A DNA stretch of 12,951 nt from JAAYJT01 sp037446395 (lineage in GTDB: Bacteria; Bacteroidota; Bacteroidia; Bacteroidales; JAAYJT01): NCBI GenBank assembly GCA_037446395.1, contig JBBIIP010000042.1, forward strand, positions 1-12,951. The letters are read 5' to 3'. Position numbers and translations under genes: made by a program. Of the stretch, positions 1-7,902 are shown piece after piece. Every line of letters starts with the position of its first letter. Positions within the stretch are counted from its first letter, which is position 1. The notes below the pieces were generated by a model that ran no database searches, was not told the origin of the DNA, and worked only from the letters and a program-made list of their open reading frames with translations.

Positions 1-821
1 CGCCTGAACCAGGTCATCTGACGCTTGGCAAATTGATGTATGGCTATATTTAGTCGAGCAAACATCTGGTCATAGCTGATCAAACCGGCGATGTAGCGGG
101 CAATGTAGCGGTATTCCAACCCGTAATAATCCAACATTTGCATCGTAACGCCTCTTTCCACTAATCCCTGCACCTCCTCGATCATCCCTTCCTTCAGACG
201 TTGTTGCAGACGAGTGGTAATGCGCATTCTCACCTGCTCCCGCCCCGGATTCAAACCAAAAATAAATGCATTGATAGAAGTATTCAATGGCTGGGAAGGT
301 TGACCCGACTCATGGGTTGCAATTTCTATGGCTCTTAAGGTTCTTTCATGATCCAAAAGGTCGGTAGTATTGTGAACCGGTTTCAACCGCCTCAGATATT
401 CCGACAACTCCTGCTGACTCAAATGCATCAGCGCTGCCCTTAGTGGTTTATTTTCTGGTACATTGCTTAGGGAGTATTTACCCAAAACAGATTCAATGTA
501 AAGACCGGTGCCGCCACATAGTATTGGCAGTTTATCTCTTGATACTATGTCGTTGAATGCAGCATAAAAGTCTTGCTGAAACCGAAATACATTGTAATCC
601 TCGCCAGGCTCGGCAATATCAATCAGATGATATGCAACAGGCTTACCATCAACGATGTAGTCCTTATAGTCTTTGCCAGTGCCAAGGTTCATACCACGAT
701 ATACCTGCCTTGAGTCAGCACTGATAATTTCTCCACCCACGTTATCGGAAAGTAGTGCAGCCAGACGCGTCTTGCCTGATGCAGTGGGTCCGAGGATAAC
801 AATTAATTCTGGAGATTTCAT
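1..821 (-). CDS. miaA: tRNA dimethylallyltransferase MiaA, partial (C-terminus beyond window)
   Basis: Transfers a dimethylallyl group from DMAPP to A37 of tRNAs that read codons starting with U; cytoplasmic. My translation from the ATG at 821-819 gives 273 codons and runs off the window start; the family is about 300 residues, so roughly 25-30 are missing. Visible motifs: P-loop GPTASGKT (11-18), DSRQ (36-39), GGTGLY (103-108) and the C-terminal block HQFAKRQMTWFR (262-273). Two places differ from textbook MiaA: GTGKDY (47-52) where most have GTAKP, and YGLEYRY (233-239) where most have a GY(K/R)(E/Q)-type motif. From memory this matches one of the two MiaA paralogues found in many Bacteroidetes. 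The start codon overlaps the stop of the upstream PLP-enzyme gene by one base (TGATG), which suggests translational coupling. No Shine-Dalgarno is obvious. Confidence 0.93.
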   Translation of the reverse strand, partial: MKSPELIVILGPTASGKTRLAALLSDNVGGEIISADSRQVYRGMNLGTGKDYKDYIVDGKPVAYHLIDIAEPGEDYNVFRFQQDFYAAFNDIVSRDKLPILCGGTGLYIESVLGKYSLSNVPENKPLRAALMHLSQQELSEYLRRLKPVHNTTDLLDHERTLRAIEIATHESGQPSQPLNTSINAFIFGLNPGREQVRMRITTRLQQRLKEGMIEEVQGLVERGVTMQMLDYYGLEYRYIARYIAGLISYDQMFARLNIAIHQFAKRQMTWFR

Positions 822-2281
822 CAGAGATCAAACCAATGGGCAACAATTCTATCTTTATGGTCACCTTCTGAAATATGGTAGAACTCATTTGTGTATTTAT
901 TGTAACTGTAGTCTCTGCCCCATTCATGGTGATGTTTGGCGATTTGATCAATGGCATACAAAATAGTTTCCAATTCATGGTTTGTCATGGTTGGATGCAA
1001 CGACATTCGAACCCATCCGGGTTTTAACGACAGATCACCGGAATTAATGCGTTCGGTTATCATCCGGGATTGTTCGTAGCTCACATCCAGCAGATAGTGG
1101 CCATAAGTACCTGCGCAAGCGCAACCACCACGCATCTGAATGCCAAATCGGTCGCTGAGAAGTTTAACCACAAGGTTGTAATGAATATCCATAAAATAGA
1201 ACGATATCGCACCGATTCGTTTGCGCTGGTTATGGGCAAGTATGTAAAGCCCGGGAATTTTTTCAAGGCCTTCAAAGGCTTTTTCGAGTAACTCTTCTTC
1301 GCGTTTGCAGATATTTTCCACGCCCATCTTTTCCTTTAGGTTTATGGCAAGGGCTGTTCGTATGGCCTGCAAAAAACCGGGTGTACCTCCGTCTTCGCGG
1401 GCTTCTATGTTATCCACAAACTTATACTCACCCCAGGGGTTTGTCCAGTCAACGGTTCCTCCACCGGGTTGATCCGGAGCCGGGTTATGATAAATTTTTC
1501 GGTCGAAAATCAGTACTCCCGATGATCCCGGACCACCAAGGAATTTATGAGGAGAAAAGAAGATCGCATCAAGCTTCTCCATCGGATCGTCAGGATGCAT
1601 ATTGATCTCGCAGTAGGGCGCCGCAGCAGCGAAGTCAATGAAACACAGCCCTCCATGCTCGTGCATGATGCGGGCGAGTTGATGGTAAGGAATTTCGATT
1701 CCGGTCACATTGGAGCAGGCTGTGAACGAACCTATTTTCATTTTCCGGTTTTCATACTTCTTGAGTTGCGCTCTTAATTCATCGGGATTCACAAGCAAAT
1801 CGGGCCCAGGTTCCAGCACCACCACATCGCTAGCGGTTTCGAGCCAGCTGGTTTGGTTTGAATGATGTTCCATGTGGGTAACAAAAACTATAGGCTTCTC
1901 TGCATCCTTCAGGCAATCGCGTTTATACACGTGGCCGCAATATTTAATTCCCAACAGGCGCTGAAACTTGACGATTGCTCCGGTCATGCCAAAACCCGTT
2001 GTTAGCAGGATGTCGTTTTCGTTGGCATTCACATGCTTTTTGATGATGGATTGTGCATGATGATACGCCTTGGTCATTAATGTGCCAGTTTCGCTGGTTT
2101 CGGTATGCGTGTTGCCGATGAACGGGCCGAACTCATGTTGGATTTTCTCTTCGATCGGGCCATAGAGCCTGCCGCTGGCAATCCAGTCGGCATAGATAAT
2201 TGGCAGCACTCCATACGGGCTGGCGTAAGATTTATCAATTCCAATGATGTTTTTTCTGAACTGTTCGAAATATGATTCCAT
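821..2281 (-). CDS. Class V aminotransferase / cysteine desulfurase-like PLP enzyme
   Basis: A fold-type I PLP enzyme of 486 residues, presumably cytoplasmic (no signal peptide or membrane segment). Seen: EHHSN (138-142), where a His stacks on PLP in SufS/IscS-like enzymes; the PLP-binding Asp in FIDFAAAAP (D216); the Schiff-base Lys in SPHK (K246); and RGGCACAG (384-391), in which C389 aligns with the RxGxxCA active-site Cys of SufS. These residues permit cysteine desulfurase or selenocysteine lyase chemistry. The protein is about 80 residues longer than SufS, with an extension after the Cys motif (about 420-486) and a longer N-terminal lead-in, so it is a separate subfamily and the substrate is not certain. 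Its stop overlaps the miaA start. The upstream gap to the TPR-like gene is 59 bp. Family assignment is firm; the exact reaction is inference. Confidence 0.85.
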   Translation of the reverse strand: MESYFEQFRKNIIGIDKSYASPYGVLPIIYADWIASGRLYGPIEEKIQHEFGPFIGNTHTETSETGTLMTKAYHHAQSIIKKHVNANENDILLTTGFGMTGAIVKFQRLLGIKYCGHVYKRDCLKDAEKPIVFVTHMEHHSNQTSWLETASDVVVLEPGPDLLVNPDELRAQLKKYENRKMKIGSFTACSNVTGIEIPYHQLARIMHEHGGLCFIDFAAAAPYCEINMHPDDPMEKLDAIFFSPHKFLGGPGSSGVLIFDRKIYHNPAPDQPGGGTVDWTNPWGEYKFVDNIEAREDGGTPGFLQAIRTALAINLKEKMGVENICKREEELLEKAFEGLEKIPGLYILAHNQRKRIGAISFYFMDIHYNLVVKLLSDRFGIQMRGGCACAGTYGHYLLDVSYEQSRMITERINSGDLSLKPGWVRMSLHPTMTNHELETILYAIDQIAKHHHEWGRDYSYNKYTNEFYHISEGDHKDRIVAHWFDL

Positions 2282-2340
2282 GGCTCCCGGATTTTATTAA
2301 CAAAGGTGAGAAAAATTTTCCAGGAATAGAAAACCCCGTA

Positions 2341-4635
2341 TCAATCGCCGGATGAAATCCTGAGCTGTGTAACCTCTACACCAGCATTTTCAGTGAATAT
2401 GCTCAACCAATTGTTGTCGAGGCGATACCAACGGTCTTGTGCACTAATGCGGATCATGAATTCATTTTCGATACTCCCGCCCGGGTTGCGTACAACAATC
2501 CCACCGCTTCTCTGATCACCCATACCGTAATTTAAAAAGAAACGCGATGCATCGGTTGTCTCAAATTTCATTTTGATTACCACATAGTTATTTCGCTTCA
2601 ATCGCATCTCGATGGGTTTGAAGTTAAATTTTCGCTCATCGCCAACCGGAACTTTTGCAGGATCATTTACCAAGTCGGCAAGCAGCCTGTCCTGTAGGTA
2701 TTTTCTTATTTTGGCGACCATTTCGGCAGGGTAGGCCACATCTGGCATCAATTGCGATGCCGACAGATATGCTTCAATGGCCTGGTCAAACACCTTTGAT
2801 TCATAATAACGATTGCCATCGGTTATGGCTTTCTCATATGCCTCACGCACTTTTCGCTTTTCAGCCTCGAGAATAGCGCCCAATGCTGCCACTTTTTCTT
2901 TGGGCAGCGATTCGTTGGGTTTTAAACTGCCTGCAGCGGAATAAAATTTCAGCGCCTCTGAGAGCCTGTTGTTTTCTTCATGATTGCTTGCTTCAGTAAG
3001 GGCTTTTTCATAAGCAGCATCAGTTTCAGCCTTGCTGATGAGGCTTTGCGATTCTTCAATTTTTTGCCTGCCATATGTTTTTGAAGCGTCATGGCTCAAT
3101 GCTTCCTGATAGCTCTCAATGGCTTGGCGGAACTGGCCGGCTGAAAATCGTTGATCTCCACTGGCAATGGCATTTTCATATGCTCGTCGGCTTTCTTCTG
3201 CTTTTTGAAGAATCAGGTTTATTGAATTGATTTGCTGCGCGGGATAGCTCTCGTTGGGTTTCAATGAAACAGCAATCTGATATTGCTCCAATGCAGCCTC
3301 ATATTCTTTTGCCTTATTTGCACCGTCTGCCTTGGCAATGACCTGCCTGTAGGTTTGTTCCCGCTCGGCAATGCGGGAAATAGTGGCATCTATTTCTGAT
3401 ATTCGATTGAGCGACTGCGTATGGCCTGGACGTTTAACAAGTGCTTCTTCAAATTTCTTCCTGGCATCGGCGTAAGCTGCTTGTGCGAAAAGCTTCTCAG
3501 CCTGATCAATGATTGTATTGAAATCAGCCTCTTCTCTTAAAATTCCTTTGATGGTGGCTATACGTTCGGTTGCCTGGTTGTTTTTGCCATCAATTTTCAT
3601 GGCGGCTTCGTACTGAAGCAGGGCAGACACATAATCCTTCTGGATAAAAAGCTGGTCTCCAGCCTCAAGGGCTTTTGCAAGGTTCTCTGAAGCCCTCGCA
3701 TGCGAAGCCAGCAGGGTTTCAATATCTTTTATTCGATTTTTAGGAAGCAGCTCTGCAGGCTTCAGGCGGGCTGCCTGTTCGTAGTAGGTGAGTGCCCTCT
3801 CCAAATCGCCTTCTGAGAAATAATTGCCCGCGTTGCGTATTAAATTTGAATAGGTTTCTTCTGTCGTAAGATTGGCGGCCTGGGCATCGCTGATGCGCTG
3901 AATCATGTTTGCAGGGTATGCCTCAGTGGGCTTCATCTGTTTGGCTTTCCGATAGCCTGCCAGGGCTGAAATATAATCCTGCACCATATATGCTTTATCA
4001 GCCTCGGCAATAATTTTTTCATAAGCGGAAAGTTCACTTCGGGCTGCAGTATAGATTTTATTGATTTCTTCCATCTTCATTCTTGGATATCTCTCTAATG
4101 GCAACAACCCCGAAGCAAAGAGATATTCGTTAATGGCCTGCTGGTAATTCTTTTTCAAATACAAAGAATCTGCAATGGAAATAGAACGGTTATAGTCCTT
4201 TCTTTTCTGGATGAGCAACGTTTTTAACTCCTCCGACTCGGTGATTTTCTCCTGCAGCCTTATTTCTTCGGGTTTGAGAATGAGAGCCCATTCGTATTGT
4301 TCTCGGGCATTGTCATATTCTTGCGCTGCAAAAAACTGATCACCCTTCTTCACGAATTGCGTAAAGCGGTTTTCGTCCTGTGGATCAACATAAAACTGCT
4401 TTATCTGTTGCAATTTCATTTTAGGATAACTTGCTTTCAGGTCAAGTTTAAGGGCATTTTCATATTCTGCTTTGGCCTGGCGATAATTTTTCTGAGCCAG
4501 GAATTGCTCAGCACGTATAATAATGTTTTCGTATTGCGCCCCTGCCGATATTTTTGTGGTTTGAGCCCAGGCCGTCTGAAAACACAGCACAATCAAAAAG
4601 AGAAGTTTTATTAAGACGATAATAGTCGCTCGCAT
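2341..4635 (-). CDS. Secreted TPR-like repeat protein with C-terminal beta-rich domain
   Basis: 764 residues, exported. Residues 1-24 form a Sec signal peptide (hydrophobic core LLFLIVLCF, cleavage after AWA); there is no lipobox Cys at the expected site, so it is probably periplasmic or surface-exposed. Residues 35-656 are eleven tandem units of about 57 residues, each beginning near Y-x-x-x-I and carrying a TPR-like core followed by LKPxExYP and another helix. The last 108 residues (657-764) change character: rich in beta-strand-like alternation and aromatic residues, ending VEVTQLRISSGD. I do not recognise this domain; a small beta-sandwich is possible. No enzymatic motif is visible, so a scaffold or interaction role is inferred. 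It starts 14 bp after the lolD-like gene stops and is probably co-transcribed with it. Confidence 0.85.
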   Translation of the reverse strand: MRATIIVLIKLLFLIVLCFQTAWAQTTKISAGAQYENIIIRAEQFLAQKNYRQAKAEYENALKLDLKASYPKMKLQQIKQFYVDPQDENRFTQFVKKGDQFFAAQEYDNAREQYEWALILKPEEIRLQEKITESEELKTLLIQKRKDYNRSISIADSLYLKKNYQQAINEYLFASGLLPLERYPRMKMEEINKIYTAARSELSAYEKIIAEADKAYMVQDYISALAGYRKAKQMKPTEAYPANMIQRISDAQAANLTTEETYSNLIRNAGNYFSEGDLERALTYYEQAARLKPAELLPKNRIKDIETLLASHARASENLAKALEAGDQLFIQKDYVSALLQYEAAMKIDGKNNQATERIATIKGILREEADFNTIIDQAEKLFAQAAYADARKKFEEALVKRPGHTQSLNRISEIDATISRIAEREQTYRQVIAKADGANKAKEYEAALEQYQIAVSLKPNESYPAQQINSINLILQKAEESRRAYENAIASGDQRFSAGQFRQAIESYQEALSHDASKTYGRQKIEESQSLISKAETDAAYEKALTEASNHEENNRLSEALKFYSAAGSLKPNESLPKEKVAALGAILEAEKRKVREAYEKAITDGNRYYESKVFDQAIEAYLSASQLMPDVAYPAEMVAKIRKYLQDRLLADLVNDPAKVPVGDERKFNFKPIEMRLKRNNYVVIKMKFETTDASRFFLNYGMGDQRSGGIVVRNPGGSIENEFMIRISAQDRWYRLDNNWLSIFTENAGVEVTQLRISSGD
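2668..4533 (-). repeat. Eleven tandem ~57-residue (about 171 bp) TPR-like protein units
   Basis: Unit boundaries in the encoded protein, by residue: 35-90, 91-147, 148-204, 205-261, 262-318, 319-371, 372-428, 429-485, 486-541, 542-599, 600-656. Seven units are exactly 57 residues and the others 53-58. The shared pattern is an aromatic at position 1, Gly/Ala-Asp near 8-9, an aromatic near 17, Ala at 20, Tyr at 24, Ala near 27, then L-K-P-x-E-x-Y-P around 30-37 and I-x-x-I near 41-44. Units share pattern rather than DNA identity, so the expansion is old. Confidence 0.85.
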
Positions 4636-4649
4636 TTTTTAAACCGGTT

Positions 4650-5315
4650 TTATGGCTTGCTGTCAGCAATAATCAGGCCATCTGTCATCACAAGCTTGCG
4701 GTCGGCCATATTGGAAAGTTCCTGGTTGTGGGTAACAATGACGAAGGTTTGCTGAAATTGGTCTCTTAATTCAAAAAATAATTCATGCAACTCCCTGGCA
4801 TGCGCTGTGTCGAGGTTGCCCGATGGTTCATCGGCCAGTACCACCAGCGGGTTGTTTATCAGGGCCCTGGCCACAGCTACCCGTTGTTGTTCGCCTCCCG
4901 ACAACTCAGCGGGCTTGTGATGAATACGGTTTCCAAGATTAAGGAAAGTAAGCAATTGTTTGGCTTTTTCTTCTGCCTGCATTCGGGGTACACCGGCAAT
5001 GTATGCGGGGATACTTACATTTTCAAGTGCTGTGAATTCGGGAAGAAGGTGATGAAACTGGAACACAAATCCAATGTTGCGATTTCGAAATGCCGAGAGC
5101 TTGTTGTCATTAAATTTAGTTACATCATTCCCTGCAATGAGCACCTTGCCCGTGTTTGATTTATCCAATGTTCCGAGGATATGAAGCAATGTTGATTTTC
5201 CCGCTCCTGAAGGTCCAACGATCGAAATTACTTCACCCTTTTCAATCTCGAGATTGATTCCGCGAAGTACTTCTAGCGTACCATACGATTTGTGAATATC
5301 AATTGCTTTGATCAT
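4650..5315 (-). CDS. lolD: ABC transporter ATP-binding protein, LolD-like
   Basis: Cytoplasmic ATPase subunit (221 residues) of the MacB/LolD class, which powers lipoprotein release from the inner membrane (LolCDE) or related mechanotransmission at the envelope. All motifs are intact: Walker A GPSGAGKST (34-42), Q-loop Q86 within FVFQFHHLLPEFTALEN, signature LSGGEQQR (138-145), Walker B VVLADE (158-163) followed by the D-loop SGNLD, and H-loop H196. The FQFHHLLPEFTALEN stretch and the length are typical of LolD. No permease gene (lolC/lolE or FtsX-like) lies in the window, so the partner must be encoded elsewhere, as is frequent in this phylum. It lies between two exported-protein genes, 30 bp after the DUF5916 gene and 14 bp before the TPR-like gene. 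Family is sure; assignment to LolD rather than another MacB-class ATPase is likely but not proven. Confidence 0.88.
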   Translation of the reverse strand: MIKAIDIHKSYGTLEVLRGINLEIEKGEVISIVGPSGAGKSTLLHILGTLDKSNTGKVLIAGNDVTKFNDNKLSAFRNRNIGFVFQFHHLLPEFTALENVSIPAYIAGVPRMQAEEKAKQLLTFLNLGNRIHHKPAELSGGEQQRVAVARALINNPLVVLADEPSGNLDTAHARELHELFFELRDQFQQTFVIVTHNQELSNMADRKLVMTDGLIIADSKP

Positions 5316-5345
5316 GCGGCTGCATTAAACCTGCTTTCGGTGACT

Positions 5346-7775
5346 CTATGTGGTTTTGCGTGAAATAATGCTCTGAGAATCAATGTAATATAAGAGTTTT
5401 AGTGTCAGGCTGTTTAGGTTGGGCATATCTAAAACATTTCTCCAGTTATCAATAAAGCCATGAATTATTTGGCTGCTTTCATGGTTCAAAGCATTTTTGT
5501 AAACAATACTCAAATTACTTCCCGGCAAAAATTCCCATTCAAATTTCAAGTCAATATTGAATGTATTAAAATTGAAATCGTGATTTTGTGTATAGGTCGC
5601 ATTTGGTTCGAGTCTGCCGGCTTGATTGAGAGTAAAATATGAATCATATTCTGCCCTGAACCAATAATGGCGCATCAAGAAGCTGAGCGAGAGGTTGTTC
5701 AGAAAAATATAACGTGTGCTCATGGTGTTGATTACGGTGAGCAAATCTCGATTTCCGAAAATGATATCTCCATTACTGAGCTTTCTGACATATCCGCGAC
5801 TGTTTGCCTGATCTGACCATTCAAACTGATGTTGAATTGACCATCTGTCGCTAAATCTGATGATAGGTTCAAGCTCAAATGACCATTCTGAGTATTTTGC
5901 AGTGTTTCTTACATAATCGAACTCGGCGTTCAAGGCGAGTGGCTTTCGAAAATCGCTGGAGAAATTTAGGCCTATGCGGGACGAAATTGGGGCTAAATAA
6001 TACCTGCCACTGGTTCTGGGTTCATAATAATCATATCTTTCCGTCAGATCGGTATGGATCCCTCCCCAAAATGACTTGTATCTACGGGTGGTTAGGTGCC
6101 CTCGAATGCCCATTGTTGTGCCTGTTGTTTTTCCGGTAGACATCCGCAGTGAATTTTCGATGTTGACAAAAGTCATGGCCCTGAGAAACTTCCCAAAAGG
6201 CTCAAAAACATGATATGAAACCCGCGCCCCTGTTGTTAGTTCGTCATTTCGGCGGCTCATACCTAACCCATTAATATTATATCCGGCATCCATGCCACCA
6301 TGTGATAAGGCATATTGAAATTTGCCATTTATTTTAGCCAGGCTCAAAGCGTAGCGATAGCCCAGATCAACCCCCCCAGGGATTTCCGTTCCTGCTTTTC
6401 TGTAAATCTGGCTCAGCGATCCATTGGCTTCTACCCTGTAGGTATTTGATTTTTCGACATAGGTTACGCCTGCTCCGGTCACGTTTTCGTTGTTGTGCCC
6501 ACCATCACGCGTTACGTTGGTGTTAATCAGGTAGGCTGAAGAATTATAGTTCAGCCCCTGATCTATCACAATGATGTTATAATTTGCCAGAGGCTCTGTC
6601 AGAAATTTCTTTTCCACCCCAAGGCTGTCCTCATAGGTGGCGTATGTGTTTGCGGTGATTGCATTAAAAAAACCTATCCCGGTATTGCCTGATGTTCTCC
6701 CTGATAGTTTTGCAGCGTTGATCAATTGGGTTCGATCTGGATTTCGTAATATTGTTGAGCCTTTTTCAATCTTTCCTGATACAGCTGAAGCATACATAGG
6801 CCTACGTCCGATGCGCCGGGTATAAAATAAATTTCCTTTCATAAAGAGGTTGGTGCCTTCCTTAAAAAACTCGCGTTTTTCATCATATACTGTTTCAAAG
6901 GCAGAAAGATTCTTTACCTCATGATCAGATGCAACGGTGCTGAAGTCGGGCAGAAGGGTCATGTCGAGGGTGAAACTTTTGCTTACTCCGTATTTCAGGT
7001 CTGCTCCGCCGCTTATAGATGTGGAGTAGTTGCTGGATCCCTGAATGTTATAAGGATAATGCTCTATGTGTGTTGACGTATAAGGGCTGATAGACAGCCT
7101 GAATGGTGGCTTGATGTTTCTAAATCCGTTTAGTTGTCCCCAATAACTCAGTTTGTTAGCGGCACCCTTAGGCTCCGGAGCCCATTGCAATTGCTCCCGG
7201 TTTCGCCGAATGTTTCGCTGGATCTGAACTTTCCATAATTGTTTTTCGCTGTCCGGAAACCGTAATGCCGACCAGGGGATGAAAAATTCTGTGGTCCAAC
7301 CCTTTGCATCGAAAGCTACAGCGCTCCCCCATACTGCATTAAAGGTTCTGTCGGTGAGCCTGCTGTCTCGTTGCACACCCGATGCATACACCTCGAAAAT
7401 AAAGGCATCCAGTCCATTGCTATATGTGTCGAACTGAACTGTAAATAGATCAGAGTTCAAATGGTCGTCGCGGTTTCCAAGCTGACGCAAGATGCTATCT
7501 GACGCATTATCAAACAAGCGAGCGCCGACATAAATGCCACGATTATCATAGAGTATCCTTACCTCAGTTGGTTGGGATGGTTGTGCTTTGAAAACCGGAT
7601 CGGTTTGCAGAAAATCACTGATCGGATCAGCCAACAACCATGCTTCGTCGTTTAGTTGCCCGTCAATCGTTACACCTACCGGAGTCCTTGCGGCAAATGC
7701 TATTTTGTCTTGCCCAAAAGCACTTTGAAAAAACAGAACAAGAAATGATAAAGAAAAAAAAATTCTTAGTTGCAT
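5346..7775 (-). CDS. DUF5916 outer-membrane beta-barrel protein with CBM9-like N-terminal domain
   Basis: 809 residues with a Sec signal peptide (1-21, cleavage after AFG). Residues about 30-215 form a carbohydrate-binding family 9-like domain: IDGQLNDEAW (37-46), ILYDNRGIYVGARLFDN (74-90), FTVQFDTYSNG (111-121) and TEFFIPWSALRFP (162-174). The rest carries DUF5916 landmarks LLPDFSTV (274-281), VYDEKREFFKEG (296-307) and LFYTRRIG (316-323), then a long run of alternating hydrophobic/aromatic strands expected of an outer-membrane beta-barrel. The last strand-like segment (SLTLKLLYYID) is followed by a short polar tail, so no type IX sorting domain is seen. Length fits the family (roughly 700-850). 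Function is not established; binding or passage of a ligand at the outer membrane is inference. It is the first gene of the minus-strand run. A T9 tract falls inside the signal-peptide codons. Confidence 0.88.
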   Translation of the reverse strand: MQLRIFFSLSFLVLFFQSAFGQDKIAFAARTPVGVTIDGQLNDEAWLLADPISDFLQTDPVFKAQPSQPTEVRILYDNRGIYVGARLFDNASDSILRQLGNRDDHLNSDLFTVQFDTYSNGLDAFIFEVYASGVQRDSRLTDRTFNAVWGSAVAFDAKGWTTEFFIPWSALRFPDSEKQLWKVQIQRNIRRNREQLQWAPEPKGAANKLSYWGQLNGFRNIKPPFRLSISPYTSTHIEHYPYNIQGSSNYSTSISGGADLKYGVSKSFTLDMTLLPDFSTVASDHEVKNLSAFETVYDEKREFFKEGTNLFMKGNLFYTRRIGRRPMYASAVSGKIEKGSTILRNPDRTQLINAAKLSGRTSGNTGIGFFNAITANTYATYEDSLGVEKKFLTEPLANYNIIVIDQGLNYNSSAYLINTNVTRDGGHNNENVTGAGVTYVEKSNTYRVEANGSLSQIYRKAGTEIPGGVDLGYRYALSLAKINGKFQYALSHGGMDAGYNINGLGMSRRNDELTTGARVSYHVFEPFGKFLRAMTFVNIENSLRMSTGKTTGTTMGIRGHLTTRRYKSFWGGIHTDLTERYDYYEPRTSGRYYLAPISSRIGLNFSSDFRKPLALNAEFDYVRNTAKYSEWSFELEPIIRFSDRWSIQHQFEWSDQANSRGYVRKLSNGDIIFGNRDLLTVINTMSTRYIFLNNLSLSFLMRHYWFRAEYDSYFTLNQAGRLEPNATYTQNHDFNFNTFNIDLKFEWEFLPGSNLSIVYKNALNHESSQIIHGFIDNWRNVLDMPNLNSLTLKLLYYIDSQSIISRKTT

Positions 7776-7829
7776 ATTGTAGATTTAGCTAAGTTGCCTT
7801 AGTAACGAAAAAAAATTCTAATTCGTCTG

Positions 7830-7837
7830 CAAAACTA
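7830..7837 (-). promoter_or_regulatory. Putative -7 element for the minus-strand gene run
   Basis: On the minus strand the bases read TAGTTTTG, a full match to the Bacteroidetes -7 consensus TAnnTTTG. It lies 54 bp upstream of the DUF5916 start codon and would give a leader of about 45-50 nt. No TTG sits at the usual 17-23 bp upstream; the nearest is only 10 bp away, so the -33 part is not supported. Confidence 0.45.
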
Positions 7838-7874
7838 AAAATTCAATCAACACCTTTCTTTTGCCAGGCTTTAT

Positions 7875-7882
7875 TACATTTG
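7875..7882 (+). promoter_or_regulatory. Putative -7 element for sucC and downstream genes
   Basis: TACATTTG matches the Bacteroidetes consensus TAnnTTTG exactly and lies 20 bp before the sucC ATG at 7903, giving an expected leader of about 15 nt. A TTTTG lies just upstream (7859-7863), but at 11 bp the spacing is shorter than the usual 17-23. The element lies downstream of the alternative TTG start at 7861, which argues against that start. Confidence 0.45.
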
Positions 7883-7902
7883 TTCTCCAAATCAAAAAAA
7901 CT

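Noticed and set aside
2301..2308. Minus-strand CACCTTTG upstream of the class V PLP enzyme as a -7 promoter element.
   Set aside because: It has one mismatch in the key TA, and no TTG lies at the right distance. An internal promoter in the 59-bp gap is possible but not supported.
4641..4650. Perfect 10-bp palindrome AAACCGGTTT between the lolD-like and TPR-like genes.
   Set aside because: Short, no T-run or second copy, and it overlaps the lolD stop codon. Such a palindrome is expected by chance in a window of this size.
7754..7762. A9 tract in the signal-peptide codons of the DUF5916 gene as a phase-variation switch.
   Set aside because: The frame is intact, the tract is short and encodes ordinary Phe codons. 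Similar A-runs occur in the adjacent AT-rich intergenic DNA.
7861..7902. TTG start for sucC, adding 14 residues.
   Set aside because: The extension is not part of the conserved SucC N-terminus, and a candidate -7 element lies downstream of this TTG. The ATG at 7903 fits the family.
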